Assembly (NCBI GenBank): GCA_024639765.1
Contig: JAHEHU010000003.1
Coordinates: 1 to 64,000 of the forward strand
Direction: 5' to 3'
Source: Eudoraea sp.
Lineage (GTDB): Bacteria; Bacteroidota; Bacteroidia; Flavobacteriales; Flavobacteriaceae
DNA: 64,000 bases
The notes under the pieces were generated by a model that worked only from the letters and a program-made list of their open reading frames with translations, did no database searches and was not told the origin of the DNA. Of the stretch, positions 7,849 to 17,013 are shown piece after piece. The first letter of the stretch is position 1. Each line of letters begins with the position of its first letter. Both the position numbers and the translations under genes were made by a program.

Positions 7849-9810
7849 CTATGCAGCTTTAGTTAGTTGAAAATCAAAAGTAACTAGCGTACCCTTATCT
7901 ACAGATAAGTGCATAACCCCATCTAACTGAGCTGTGAGCAGTGCAATAAGCTGGGTGCCAAATCCTGTTCCGACCGACTCCTTTGACATGCTTTTTCCGA
8001 TGCCGTTATCAGAAACCTCCAGGTGCAACATGTTGTCTCGTTTTTGCAGACGAATGCATATCTTGCCCTCTGTAGTGCCTGGAAAGGCATATTTAAGCGC
8101 ATTAGACAGTAATTCATTGACAATAAGGCCAATGGGGATCGCATGGTCTATATCGACATGTATTACCTCCATATCGCACTCTATCACTATTCTTTTCTCC
8201 ATTCCGTATGTTTGGATGACATGATTCCCCAGGTTTTGAAAATAGTCCTTCATTTCTATATGTGACAAACTTCTCCCCTGATACAACTTCTGATGAATCA
8301 TACTCATGCTTTGAACCCGTTGCTGACTTTTGACCATTGCTTCACGAATCTTTGGATCGGTTATCTGATCTGACTGCAGGGACAACAAACTGGAAACGAT
8401 TTCCAGATTATTCTTCACCCTGTGATGTATCTCTTTGAGAAGGAATTCTTTTTCCTCATTTTGAATTTGAAGCAATTTGTTCTTCCTCCTGTTATTTCTT
8501 ACTGAGTTGAACAATAACAACAAGTACAGAAAAAGGAGTACAGATACAATAATTATCAAGGTCTGAACTGTTTTTTGTTTTTTGATCTGGCTCCCCTGAA
8601 GCAGAATGGTATTCTCTTTTTGTGCTACCTCAAATTCCGTTTGTATCTGGGACATTCGTTCCGCAGCTTCTGCTGTAAAAACTTCTTTCTTTAATTCGTC
8701 ATACACTTCAAAGGCTAAATATGCTTCTTTGTAATTATGGCTGCCTGCAAAGGCCCTCCCCAGATTTTGATATGCCTCACTTAAATAAAAGGCATCACCA
8801 AAATCCTCCGTAGCTACCTCAATACTATTTTGAAGACTCGTAATGGCCGAAAGGTACTTTCCCTGAAGGTTTTGCAATTTTCCTAATGACAACCATGCCC
8901 TCATGAGCATAAAATTATTATTTAATTGCTCACAATAGGATATTGCTTTCTGGGCCGCTTCTTCTGCTTTTGCATAGTTGTCTAATCTGCCGTAGAGATC
9001 GGCTAATGAGATATAAACATCGCTCAGGTTGTTGTAGAATCCGTATCGTTCCCCTATGGCAATGGAATGTTCAAAGTAGGTGCGTGCTTTTTCTAATTCT
9101 CCAAGCGCCAGATAGTTATTACCAACCACATATAAAGTAAAGTCATAGTCAAGATCGTTCATTCCTAAAGTTTCAAATAAAGACAAGGAAAGTAGTCCTT
9201 GCTCTAAACCTTTATCATATTTCTCTTGTTTCCAGAAAAGATTACTCAGATCGCTATGTGCAAGTGCTCTGGCGTGCAAGTCATTTAGCTGCTCCCCTAT
9301 TCGAAGTGATTTTAAGGCATAATCCGCTGCCCTGGTGAGATCACCCCGTCTCTCATGGACATATCCAAGTTGGGTATATAGAAAGGGCAGATCTTTTTGT
9401 TCTATATCGTTTTGTGCTAAAAGTAAGACGTTCTGCGCACTATCTAACTGCTCATTTCTGAGTAAAATAGCTCCTTGAGTGATCCTGAATCGGGCCAGCC
9501 ATTTTAAACAATCTTTGGAGGCAGCTTCACCTAAGCCAATTTTAGTGAATTCATACGCTTTTTTAAGATCGCGAGTATGCCAATAATATGCCAGATCATT
9601 AAGGATCAATAATTTGAGAGAATCAGTAGGTGCCTTAACGTAGGCTATTTGTAGTGTGTCCAGGTAAGAGGGTCCAAAATTATCTGTATCAACAAAGACC
9701 CTTTTGTAGGAATTTTCCTTATCAAAGTCTATAATTTGGGCCGTGGCAATAAACCCGTTCAATAAAGAAAAGAAGGTGATAGAAACGACTTTGAAAAGAC
9801 GAGTTCTCAT
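7849..9810 (-). CDS. TPR sensor histidine kinase (HisKA_2 class)
   Basis: The 653-residue product starts with a signal peptide (cleavage near residue 25). Tetratricopeptide repeats fill about 60-380. A coiled segment and one membrane span (about 416-434) lead to a HisKA_2 domain with the EIHHRVKNN motif (H462/H463). The HATPase domain shows NELLSNALKYAF and DNGIGK motifs. The TPR part would be outside the cytoplasmic membrane and could sense a peptide or protein partner, which is inference. A CTCATTT-N5-AAATGAG inverted repeat lies just upstream (near 9820-9840). Confidence 0.93.
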   Translation of the reverse strand: MRTRLFKVVSITFFSLLNGFIATAQIIDFDKENSYKRVFVDTDNFGPSYLDTLQIAYVKAPTDSLKLLILNDLAYYWHTRDLKKAYEFTKIGLGEAASKDCLKWLARFRITQGAILLRNEQLDSAQNVLLLAQNDIEQKDLPFLYTQLGYVHERRGDLTRAADYALKSLRIGEQLNDLHARALAHSDLSNLFWKQEKYDKGLEQGLLSLSLFETLGMNDLDYDFTLYVVGNNYLALGELEKARTYFEHSIAIGERYGFYNNLSDVYISLADLYGRLDNYAKAEEAAQKAISYCEQLNNNFMLMRAWLSLGKLQNLQGKYLSAITSLQNSIEVATEDFGDAFYLSEAYQNLGRAFAGSHNYKEAYLAFEVYDELKKEVFTAEAAERMSQIQTEFEVAQKENTILLQGSQIKKQKTVQTLIIIVSVLLFLYLLLLFNSVRNNRRKNKLLQIQNEEKEFLLKEIHHRVKNNLEIVSSLLSLQSDQITDPKIREAMVKSQQRVQSMSMIHQKLYQGRSLSHIEMKDYFQNLGNHVIQTYGMEKRIVIECDMEVIHVDIDHAIPIGLIVNELLSNALKYAFPGTTEGKICIRLQKRDNMLHLEVSDNGIGKSMSKESVGTGFGTQLIALLTAQLDGVMHLSVDKGTLVTFDFQLTKAA

Positions 9811-10012
9811 TTCTTATGTTTTCTCATTTTGAGGAAATGAGGCCCTTCAAGATACAAAAAAAAAGATTTCAAAACTTGTGCTAAATAATATACCCTATTC
9901 GGACAGTAAAAGACAAGCTTCGTCCTTAATTGGTTTGGAATCTGTTATTTTCTGTGTTTCTTAAAAAAGAACTGGTGATCAGCACCTTGTGTTGCAATGA
10001 AAATAATGTCGA

Positions 10013-10525
10013 ATGAAAAGTGCCATCCTTTTATGCTTATTGTTGCTTACAAGTCTTTTTGGGTGCCAATCTACCTCAAAAGAAGCAACGGTTCAAAGTG
10101 ATCAGCAGGAAGCGGCGGTTAACATGTATGTTGATTCTTGTTGGAACGAACATAAGATGATCGCTATCCGTGAATTGATGTCGAATGATTTCACCAGGAA
10201 TCTCAACGGGATACCAGTAGCAAGCGGACCCAAGGAATTGGAGGCCTATATTAAAAGCTTTATACGTGCCTTCCCTTCCTTGAAGATAAAGGTAGATGCT
10301 ATGATACAAAAAGACCGGCAGGTGGTCACCACCTGGTCTTTTGAAGGAACAAACACCGGGGAGTTTGCGGAATACCTGCCAACGGGAAAGAAAGCTAAAG
10401 TATCTGGGGTCACCCTTTTTCAATTTAACAACGAAGGTAAAATATTGAGGGAGGATACGTACTACAATGAATTATACCTGTTGCAACAATTGGGTTACAC
10501 CTTAGAACCCCCTAACCTGGAATAG
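10013..10525 (+). CDS. SnoaL-like / ester cyclase-type lipoprotein
   Basis: The 170-residue product has a lipoprotein signal ending at FGC (Cys18). The rest resembles the SnoaL-like polyketide cyclase branch of the NTF2 fold. Typical features are a helix followed by MSNDFTRNLNG, a conserved FIRAFPSLKIKVDAMI stretch, a GEFAEYLPTGKKAKVSG segment and a closing EDTYYNELYLLQQLG. In soluble relatives this fold binds small hydrophobic molecules. No substrate can be inferred. It is followed 43 bp later by another secreted protein gene in the same direction. Confidence 0.75.
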   Translation: MKSAILLCLLLLTSLFGCQSTSKEATVQSDQQEAAVNMYVDSCWNEHKMIAIRELMSNDFTRNLNGIPVASGPKELEAYIKSFIRAFPSLKIKVDAMIQKDRQVVTTWSFEGTNTGEFAEYLPTGKKAKVSGVTLFQFNNEGKILREDTYYNELYLLQQLGYTLEPPNLE

Positions 10526-10568
10526 AACAATAAAAGCGACTAATATTTACTAATTTAAATAAACAACC

Positions 10569-11339
10569 ATGAAAACACTAAAACAATCCCTAATCCTGTT
10601 CGCCATGATCTTTATGATCCCCTTGGGGGCTTATGCACAGGACATGACCAATAATCAATCATTTTGGATACATGAAGATGTAGTTAAACCCGGAATGACG
10701 GCAGAATACGAAGCTGTCTGTAAAGAATTACTTGGCCACTTAAAAACGCATAATATCCAAGAGGCCAATTTTATTGTAACCAACACGGCCGATAACAGGT
10801 ATCTCTATGTGGGACCTATAAATAATATGAGTGATCTAGATAATCCTGTATTTGCCTCATTGGGAGAAAAAATGGGAGCAGAGAATATGAATGCACTCTT
10901 CAAAAGAATGGACAAATGTTATGACGTAGAGCATGATTACGTCATTACACTAGATAATGATCTTTCATATCAACCCAGTGGAATAGATCAAACCCCTGAG
11001 GGTGAGGATTACAGAAAATTTCACTATCTCTACATAACCCCGGCAAACAGGGCACTTGTCAAAGAAAAAATGAAAGCTGTAAAAGATATGTTCACCAGTA
11101 AAGGATCCAAGGTATACTATCGTGTATATCGCAGTGGATTCGGAACACGAGGTGAATTTTATATGGTGGCCGTTGCCGCTAAAGACGAAGTAGATTATGC
11201 TCAAAAAGCCATAGCCAATGAGGCCCTGATGGGAGAGGATGGAAGAAATACCATGCAGGAACTATTCAGTAATTTATTGAGTTATGAAGAGTTCGTAGGA
11301 CATATGCGTCCAGATATGGCGTATTCCGCTTCCAACTAA
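10569..11339 (+). CDS. Secreted protein of unknown function, two repeated halves
   Basis: The 256-residue product begins with a signal peptide ending AYAQ (residue 24). The mature part appears to be two similar halves of ~110 residues: one beginning SFWIHEDVVKPGMTAEYEAV, the other beginning KFHYLYITPANRALVKEKM. Each looks like a strand, then a helix, then strands with aromatic residues, as in duplicated ferredoxin-like (dimeric alpha-beta barrel) domains. This fold assignment is inference and I do not recognise the family. The gene ends ahead of a strong terminator and probably shares a transcript with the SnoaL-like gene. Confidence 0.7.
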   Translation: MKTLKQSLILFAMIFMIPLGAYAQDMTNNQSFWIHEDVVKPGMTAEYEAVCKELLGHLKTHNIQEANFIVTNTADNRYLYVGPINNMSDLDNPVFASLGEKMGAENMNALFKRMDKCYDVEHDYVITLDNDLSYQPSGIDQTPEGEDYRKFHYLYITPANRALVKEKMKAVKDMFTSKGSKVYYRVYRSGFGTRGEFYMVAVAAKDEVDYAQKAIANEALMGEDGRNTMQELFSNLLSYEEFVGHMRPDMAYSASN

Positions 11340-11412
11340 CAAAAGAGCCGGCAGATATAAACAAATAGCAAGAAAAGGGCCATGTGCTTGGCACATCCTA
11401 ACCAACCTTACG

Positions 11413-11441
11413 AAAAGACCCGGAACAATCCGGGTCTTTTT
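11413..11441 (+). terminator. Rho-independent terminator
   Basis: A 12-bp perfect stem (AAAAGACCCGGA and its complement) closes a 4-base loop and ends in Ts. It terminates the 10013-11339 transcript. A smaller hairpin (ATGTGC/GCACAT) lies about 15 bases before it. Confidence 0.9.
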
Positions 11442-11501
11442 ACTTTGAACAATTATCTAAAACGCCTAACTTTAAGGATAAAACCTAAAAACACTACCAT
11501 T

Positions 11502-11885
11502 ATGTTACACAGCAAATTTTGGCAAGGGTTCTTTGCCATAGCACCAATAGCCATGTTGTTTCTTGGGCTCATCGCCTATTTCATATTCCTGTTCTTTGTA
11601 ATAAGTAATTCAGGGGATTTTGGCCATGATGCCGAATATTACTCATCTAACTCCATTTTGGGTAATATTGGCCTCTTATTATTATACATTTTAGTTGCAG
11701 TAGTTGTGTCGCTGGGAAGCCTTGTTTTTTATATCGTTCATGCGGCCAACAATCCTAATCTCAGGGAAAATAACATGCTACTGGTCTGGATCCTGCTTTT
11801 TATCTTTGCCAATGGAATTGGTCAACTAATCTATTGGATCATTGAGATCATCAACAAAAGAGACCAACAAACTCTATCTGCTTAA
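11502..11885 (+). CDS. Small membrane protein with three spans
   Basis: The 127-residue product has three hydrophobic segments (about 9-33, 50-76 and 90-112) and short polar ends. I do not recognise the family. The same frame is open back to 11382, but that stretch spans the terminator at 11413-11441, so the ATG at 11502 is the better start. The last segment, with ANGIGQLIYWIIEI, faintly recalls PLDc_N-type membrane anchors, but that is not firm. It stands between a terminator and a convergent gene. Confidence 0.65.
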   Translation: MLHSKFWQGFFAIAPIAMLFLGLIAYFIFLFFVISNSGDFGHDAEYYSSNSILGNIGLLLLYILVAVVVSLGSLVFYIVHAANNPNLRENNMLLVWILLFIFANGIGQLIYWIIEIINKRDQQTLSA

Positions 11886-11919
11886 CACGGAAATTTTAAT
11901 TAGAGCGAAGGGCCGCTGC

Positions 11920-13626
11920 TTAGTCATCAAAGTTCAGGGTGGCCATGCGTGAGCTGTTGGTTCTCTCAACACTCATAATCCATAACTCATTTCCGTATTG
12001 CTCTCTAAAATTTGTCTTCACTGTTTCCAGATCTTCCTCAGTACCTTCATAGCGTGCTAAGTACACATAGTTCAGGCCATTGATCGGATTTTTGAAATGT
12101 CCGGCTTTTATACCCTGACTTTTTAGATCAGCCAGGAATTTTTCAAGGTATTCCTGAGTTTCAAAAACATTGGCGATCACATAATGCCCCTCCGGTATTC
12201 CCACCAGGTCACTTAGCAATGTAGCCTCGGTCTCCTTTTTATTAGGAGCCAGTGACATCTGTCCTAAACGCTTTAAAGAATCAATATTCTTGAGCATTTG
12301 CAGCTTCATGTTCTCACTAAGGCGTTGCTCTCCTGCTGCCTTATCAGCAGCTGGTCCTTTGGCCAATAAGCCCGACTGTTGCTGCATCCCGATGGCGGTT
12401 TTTATTTCATCGAGTTCTCGTCTGTTATTACGCACGGCCATCTCAAATCGCCTTTCCATTTCAGAACCGATATAGTTTTCCAGGGAGTCTACTTTATAAA
12501 TCAATTCATCTATGACCGCATAATTAGCACGATTCAGCTTGCGCAGTTTATCTATCTCCAGAAAAAGTGGATTTTTGTTCTTCTTTATCCTCCTTTTTAC
12601 ATCGAGGTAGTCCGTATCTTTTGTCTCTTCAGAATCGGCTTGCACCATATCCTCAGTAAGGGTTGGTATAAAATTATAAGCTATAGATACCTCATGAGTG
12701 ATCCCAAAGTTATTGATATCCTGAGCGAATCCCTTTTCAAAGCTGTAGCCGAGAGATAAACGCTTATTTACATTAAATCCTGCTCCGGCAGATCCACCAT
12801 AATAGCTATCGTATCCTGCCTGTATCCAACCAAGACGAGGAAGGTCTAAAATGATCCCCCCTCCAAATACAAGGTCCTCCTCTCCTATTTTGCGCAATCT
12901 GGCCAGCGGCATGAGTCGGCCATCTTGAAAAATACCATCACCATATTCAAAATTTCGGGTATATTGAAGGTGTGCGGAAAATGATTTTTCATTGAATTCT
13001 GTGATCGATTCACCGGTTTTAAAATTAAAATCGAACAGGTCCTCCGCAAAAAGACCAACATCAAAACTGCCAAAAGACACATTTATTCCAGGCTGAAAGG
13101 CAATTATTGCGTTTTCGCTGAATGAGGCCAGCAGGGGATCTTCTTCATTTGTAACAGCCCGTGCTTCGTCAAAACTACTTCGATAGTAAGGTATATTCAA
13201 CCCAAAGGTTAAATTACTCTTTTCAGAAAGACGCACTCCGTACGCGTAATTGGTAAGGATACCAATATTGGAGACCAGCCCTTCCTGCTGATTGTAAATA
13301 CTGATCCCTAGTCCGGTTCTGTCATTGATCCTACCGCTATAGCTAAGAAAATAATTTTGATAATTATCATCAAAATAGGCAGATTGGCTTCTGTGAAAAA
13401 AGTTTATATACGATTTATCTTCCCTAACTGTAGAAAAAGTTGGGTTGATAAGAAATCGATTAAATTTTAAGAGATTTTGAAAAGGTACGTTATAAGAAAC
13501 AAAAGGTGTTTCTTCCTGGCTAAAAAGGTGTCCCGAAAATGAAAGACTCAACATAATCAATGCCCAAAACCTAAAATGGACAACACAAACAGATTCCTTG
13601 AAAATAGATAGACTATTGCAGAACAT
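11920..13626 (-). CDS. PorP/SprF-type outer-membrane protein with SPOR-like C-terminus
   Basis: The 568-residue product has a signal peptide (cleavage near FSQEE; a start at the downstream Met of MLSLSF is equally possible). The barrel domain (about 40-310) carries PorP/SprF features: PFQNLLKFNRFLINPTF near the start and repeated glycine-rich strands such as GLGISIYN and GGGIILDL. A charged coiled-coil (about 330-470) follows. The last ~75 residues (GHYVIANVFETQEYLEKFLADL onward) look like a SPOR peptidoglycan-binding fold. PorP/SprF proteins act in type IX secretion and gliding. Simple PorP proteins are about 300 residues, so this is an extended form. Confidence 0.85.
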   Translation of the reverse strand: MFCNSLSIFKESVCVVHFRFWALIMLSLSFSGHLFSQEETPFVSYNVPFQNLLKFNRFLINPTFSTVREDKSYINFFHRSQSAYFDDNYQNYFLSYSGRINDRTGLGISIYNQQEGLVSNIGILTNYAYGVRLSEKSNLTFGLNIPYYRSSFDEARAVTNEEDPLLASFSENAIIAFQPGINVSFGSFDVGLFAEDLFDFNFKTGESITEFNEKSFSAHLQYTRNFEYGDGIFQDGRLMPLARLRKIGEEDLVFGGGIILDLPRLGWIQAGYDSYYGGSAGAGFNVNKRLSLGYSFEKGFAQDINNFGITHEVSIAYNFIPTLTEDMVQADSEETKDTDYLDVKRRIKKNKNPLFLEIDKLRKLNRANYAVIDELIYKVDSLENYIGSEMERRFEMAVRNNRRELDEIKTAIGMQQQSGLLAKGPAADKAAGEQRLSENMKLQMLKNIDSLKRLGQMSLAPNKKETEATLLSDLVGIPEGHYVIANVFETQEYLEKFLADLKSQGIKAGHFKNPINGLNYVYLARYEGTEEDLETVKTNFREQYGNELWIMSVERTNSSRMATLNFDD

Positions 13627-14021
13627 GGCACAAGTATTTTCTGCACTAAATCATAGCTCCTTTCACAAGGTGGGATCACCTTTCGCCAAGAATAAAATTA
13701 TAAAATTAAGAAGGAGTAATTTCTAGTACATAGGTTAATAGTTACTTTAGATTTGGACTCCCAAGGTGAGAAAAGAACGATAACCGGACAATTTTTTTCG
13801 CCAAAATGCATCCATGATGTCCTAATTTCGATGAAAGAACCTATAATTGTTAAAGAAATGTGTTGTTCATCGGAAAAATGATTTTTTATTTTTTCAACGT
13901 GTTCTATTTCAACCTGTTAATTATTCATAGGTTAAAGGAGCTTCATTCAGTGCTCATTTGAAAAAAACATATTTTTAGCCTAATCAAACAAAGAGAACAA
14001 GCTTTATTAAACTCCTATTAT
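13627..14021. other. Divergent intergenic region between porP-like and sugar-transporter genes
   Basis: This AT-rich region should hold promoters for both flanking genes. Two inverted repeats are visible: AGGTG-N4-CACCT at 13668-13681 and AACCT-N13-AGGTT at 13911-13933. No open frame is convincing. Neither repeat matches an operator that I recognise. Confidence 0.4.
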
Positions 14022-15368
14022 ATGACCTCAATCTCCATCAGTTCGAAAAAACCCAAACTATCATTTTGGCAAATATGGAATATGAGCTTCGGATTTTTAG
14101 GGATCCAATTCGGTTTTGCACTACAAAATGCCAATGTGAGCAGAATATTTGAAACACTGGGTGCCTCTAAGGATGAACTTCCTATCCTGTGGTTAGCTGC
14201 TCCTGTAACCGGCTTGTTGGTTCAGCCAATCATTGGGTATTACAGTGATCGTACCTGGCACCACAAATGGGGAAGAAGACGGCCGTTTTTTGCAATTGGA
14301 GCAATCCTGGCAACTGTTGCCTTATTCTTAATGCCCAATTCTACAGCATTATGGATGGCTGTGATCATGCTTTGGTTAATGGATGCCTCTATTAACATCA
14401 GTATGGAGCCGTTCAGGGCCTTTGTAGGGGATATGCTCCCAGATGAACAGCGTACCAGCGGTTTTGCCATGCAAAGTTTTTTTATTGGGATAGGGGCCAT
14501 TATTGCCTCTGCCCTCCCCTATATCTTTACGAATTGGTTTGGAATTAGCAATATAGCTGCAGATGGAGGAATTCCTGATTCAGTAAAATGGTCCTTCTAC
14601 CTTGGTGGAATCGCTTATTTCACAGCGGTTATGTGGACCGTTATTAAAACGAAGGAATATCCACCAGATGACATTGAGAAATTAAAAGAGGAGAATGCCA
14701 GTAAAGGGATCTTTGGTGGCCTGGCAGAATCTTTTGTAGGAATCTTCAAAATGCCCAGGACCATGGTGCAGCTTGCTTTTGTTCAATTCTTCTCCTGGTT
14801 CGCACTTTTTGCTATGTGGATCTATACTACCTCTGCCGTAACCAGTCATGTATACAATACAGCAGACACCACCTCAGTTATTTACAACGAAGGAGCAGAT
14901 TGGGTAGGTATTTGTTTTGCCATCTACAATGGTATTGCTGCACTGGTAGCCTTCTTACTGCCTGTTGTCGCCAAAAAAGTGAGCAGACGTATCACTCATT
15001 TGTTGGCGTTGCTATGTGGTGGTATAGGACTTTTATCCATCTATTTTATTACAGACCCTGCAATGCTTCTGGTTTCCATGATTGGGGTTGGTATTGCATG
15101 GGCCAGTATTCTTTCCATGCCTTACGCCATGCTTTCCAGTATTCTACCGGCTAATAAGATGGGGTATTATATGGGTGTATTCAATTTTTTTATTGTCATT
15201 CCCCAAATAGTAGCTGCAGGCATCTTAGGATACCTTCTGCGTTCTTTTTTTGGGAATATTTCCATTTATGCTCTTATTATAGGAGGCGTTTCCATGGTCA
15301 TTGCTGCCATGCTTTGTTTACTTGTTCAGGACAATGATGATACTATCAACCTTTTAAATAAGGAATGA
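14022..15368 (+). CDS. MFS transporter, SLC45-like (glycoside-pentoside-hexuronide type)
   Basis: The 448-residue product has about 12 membrane spans. Between spans 2 and 3 it carries DRTWHHKWGRRRPFF, the DRxxxxxGRRRPF signature of the SLC45/sucrose-transporter branch of the major facilitator superfamily. In Bacteroidota such proteins are often found with maltose or sucrose utilisation genes and are thought to import disaccharides with protons. No glycosidase, phosphorylase or LacI gene is adjacent, so the substrate cannot be set from context. The glucokinase and glycogen synthase genes near the window end are too far away to link. Confidence 0.87.
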   Translation: MTSISISSKKPKLSFWQIWNMSFGFLGIQFGFALQNANVSRIFETLGASKDELPILWLAAPVTGLLVQPIIGYYSDRTWHHKWGRRRPFFAIGAILATVALFLMPNSTALWMAVIMLWLMDASINISMEPFRAFVGDMLPDEQRTSGFAMQSFFIGIGAIIASALPYIFTNWFGISNIAADGGIPDSVKWSFYLGGIAYFTAVMWTVIKTKEYPPDDIEKLKEENASKGIFGGLAESFVGIFKMPRTMVQLAFVQFFSWFALFAMWIYTTSAVTSHVYNTADTTSVIYNEGADWVGICFAIYNGIAALVAFLLPVVAKKVSRRITHLLALLCGGIGLLSIYFITDPAMLLVSMIGVGIAWASILSMPYAMLSSILPANKMGYYMGVFNFFIVIPQIVAAGILGYLLRSFFGNISIYALIIGGVSMVIAAMLCLLVQDNDDTINLLNKE

Positions 15369-15475
15369 TCCAGATAACAATTGAGTCGTTACTTTTTACA
15401 GTTGGGTACTTCTTTCTACTACTTATTATCAGAAGGTGACATCTTTGAGGCATTATAAATCATAAACCATATATC

Positions 15476-15895
15476 ATGAAAAAAATGACCCTCTTACTCG
15501 CATTCATTCTATTTATCAACCTTAGCTTTTCTCAGGATACAGAAGGTGTTACTATTGTGGTGACTGTTGAAAATGTACTTTCCGATGGTGGGGAAATTCT
15601 TGCTGCCCTACATACCGAGGAGACCTTTATGCAAAGTAACGGCATCGCAGATGCTATGACAGCAGGTAAAAAAGGTGCCATTAGCTTTACCTTTAAGGAT
15701 GTTAAACCCGGCAGTTACGCCGTAATGGTAATGCACGATCTGAACAGTAATAAGAATATGGACTTCAATTCTGACGGGATGCCACTCGAAAGTTATGGAA
15801 TGTCTGGTAGTGAACTGCAAATGGGACCGCCTACCTTTGAAGCGGCCAAATTTGATGTATCTGATAAAGATCTTGAATTGCGAATACGGTTTTAG
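15476..15895 (+). CDS. DUF2141 domain secreted protein
   Basis: The 139-residue product has a signal peptide ending FSQ (residue 19). The mature part is a short beta-sandwich of the DUF2141 family, with GGEILAALHTEETF near the start, a PGSYAVMVMHDLNSN strand-turn, the NMDFNSDGMPLESYG motif, and a closing alternation of charged and hydrophobic residues. Family function is unknown. It ends just before a strong terminator and stands alone. Confidence 0.88.
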   Translation: MKKMTLLLAFILFINLSFSQDTEGVTIVVTVENVLSDGGEILAALHTEETFMQSNGIADAMTAGKKGAISFTFKDVKPGSYAVMVMHDLNSNKNMDFNSDGMPLESYGMSGSELQMGPPTFEAAKFDVSDKDLELRIRF

Positions 15896-15911
15896 ATCAC
15901 TATAACTATTC

Positions 15912-15938
15912 AAAAAGCCCACTTAAAGTGGGCTTTTT
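15912..15938 (+). terminator. Rho-independent terminator
   Basis: AAAAAGCCCACTT is followed, one base later, by its exact complement ending in five Ts. In practice the stem is about 11 bp with a 5-base loop. The A-run allows use in both directions. Confidence 0.9.
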
Positions 15939-16091
15939 GATGCATTTAAATCTCTTCAGCCAGCCACAATGCTTTCTTACCTTTAAGTATATTGACTCCC
16001 ATGTTGATATAATAGAAGACCTATTTTGCAATTTTGATTCAAAAGGCCAGTGTTTTCTTATAATCTGCTGTTTCAATTTTTCATTACTATT

Positions 16092-16946
16092 TCAGAAGGC
16101 TACAAATTTCCAGGACAGCACTCCTCCTTTTTCGTCCGTATAGGATCCAGTCAGCACATTCCCTGATTTCGGTAGGGGCATATCAAAGGCCTCCAGGACA
16201 ATATGATCTCGGTCCGGATACCAATCGTATTCGGGGAACATGCTCATCAATGCCTCGGGGTAGAGTACCGGGCGCTCTTCACTTTCCATTTTCTCTATGA
16301 AAGCGCGTGTTACTTTCATTTCGGTGGCGGTAAGGACTTTTACACCAAATGCATCAATATCAGGTTCATAGGTCCCGGGTTCAATACGGAACGAATAATG
16401 GCCCGCAGCGCGATTCCTTCTTAAATATGTGGCTTTACTATTACGTTTGATCATGGCGCTTCCTTTCCCATCTTTGAAATGCACTACCCGGGCATCGCCT
16501 AAACCCGAAAGGTTCATTCTCGCAATTGTATAGGTGACCGAACCCCTGCCTGCGAAAAGAAAATTCCCTTTCGCCGGGGTAAATACAATATTCCCATTTA
16601 CTTCAATGTCCTCAGACGTCGCGCCCCTGAGTCCCTCCATTTCTAAAAGTTTGGTTGAACCATCGTAATACCCGTCCCTAAATTCCAGCTTGTAGTGGAA
16701 GTTCCCTTTCCATCCTGCATAGTTTGTTATCAATCCGATACCTTTCATATCTGGTATACTCGTCTGTTGTTCGTTCGATCGTAGTGCAGGCAACTCCGCA
16801 GTTATTTCATTTTCCCCCTCCATGAAGGAAATCTGGGTTCCATGTGTTACTCCAACAAATGAGACCAGGGCAGTGATTAAAACCGCGGACAAACCCAGCC
16901 AAAAAGAGCCCGGAAAAATCTGCTTAAAAAGATTTCTAGCTTTCAT
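16092..16946 (-). CDS. Membrane-anchored or secreted protein of unknown function
   Basis: The 284-residue product has one N-terminal hydrophobic segment (about 13-32), either an anchor or an uncleaved signal. The rest is beta-rich and seems extracytoplasmic. Visible marks are a GNFHYKLEFRDGYYDG segment, a glycine-rich GRGSVTYTI strand, and a C-terminal GSYTDEKGGVLSWKFVAF. I do not recognise a domain. Two further leftward secreted-protein genes follow upstream with short gaps, so the three may be co-expressed. Confidence 0.7.
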   Translation of the reverse strand: MKARNLFKQIFPGSFWLGLSAVLITALVSFVGVTHGTQISFMEGENEITAELPALRSNEQQTSIPDMKGIGLITNYAGWKGNFHYKLEFRDGYYDGSTKLLEMEGLRGATSEDIEVNGNIVFTPAKGNFLFAGRGSVTYTIARMNLSGLGDARVVHFKDGKGSAMIKRNSKATYLRRNRAAGHYSFRIEPGTYEPDIDAFGVKVLTATEMKVTRAFIEKMESEERPVLYPEALMSMFPEYDWYPDRDHIVLEAFDMPLPKSGNVLTGSYTDEKGGVLSWKFVAF

Positions 16947-17013
16947 AAGTTTTTTGTTTTAGTTATCGCTACAGGAACTATGAATACATACCTGCACAAG
17001 TCGTTTTCGCTCC

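Noticed and set aside
11382-11501. Extended N-terminus for the small membrane protein
   Set aside because: The extension would be translated through a strong terminator hairpin, and the hydrophobic start favours ATG 11502.
15928-16143. 71-codon plus-strand ORF
   Set aside because: It overlaps the terminator and the end of a minus-strand gene and has low-complexity hydrophobic content.
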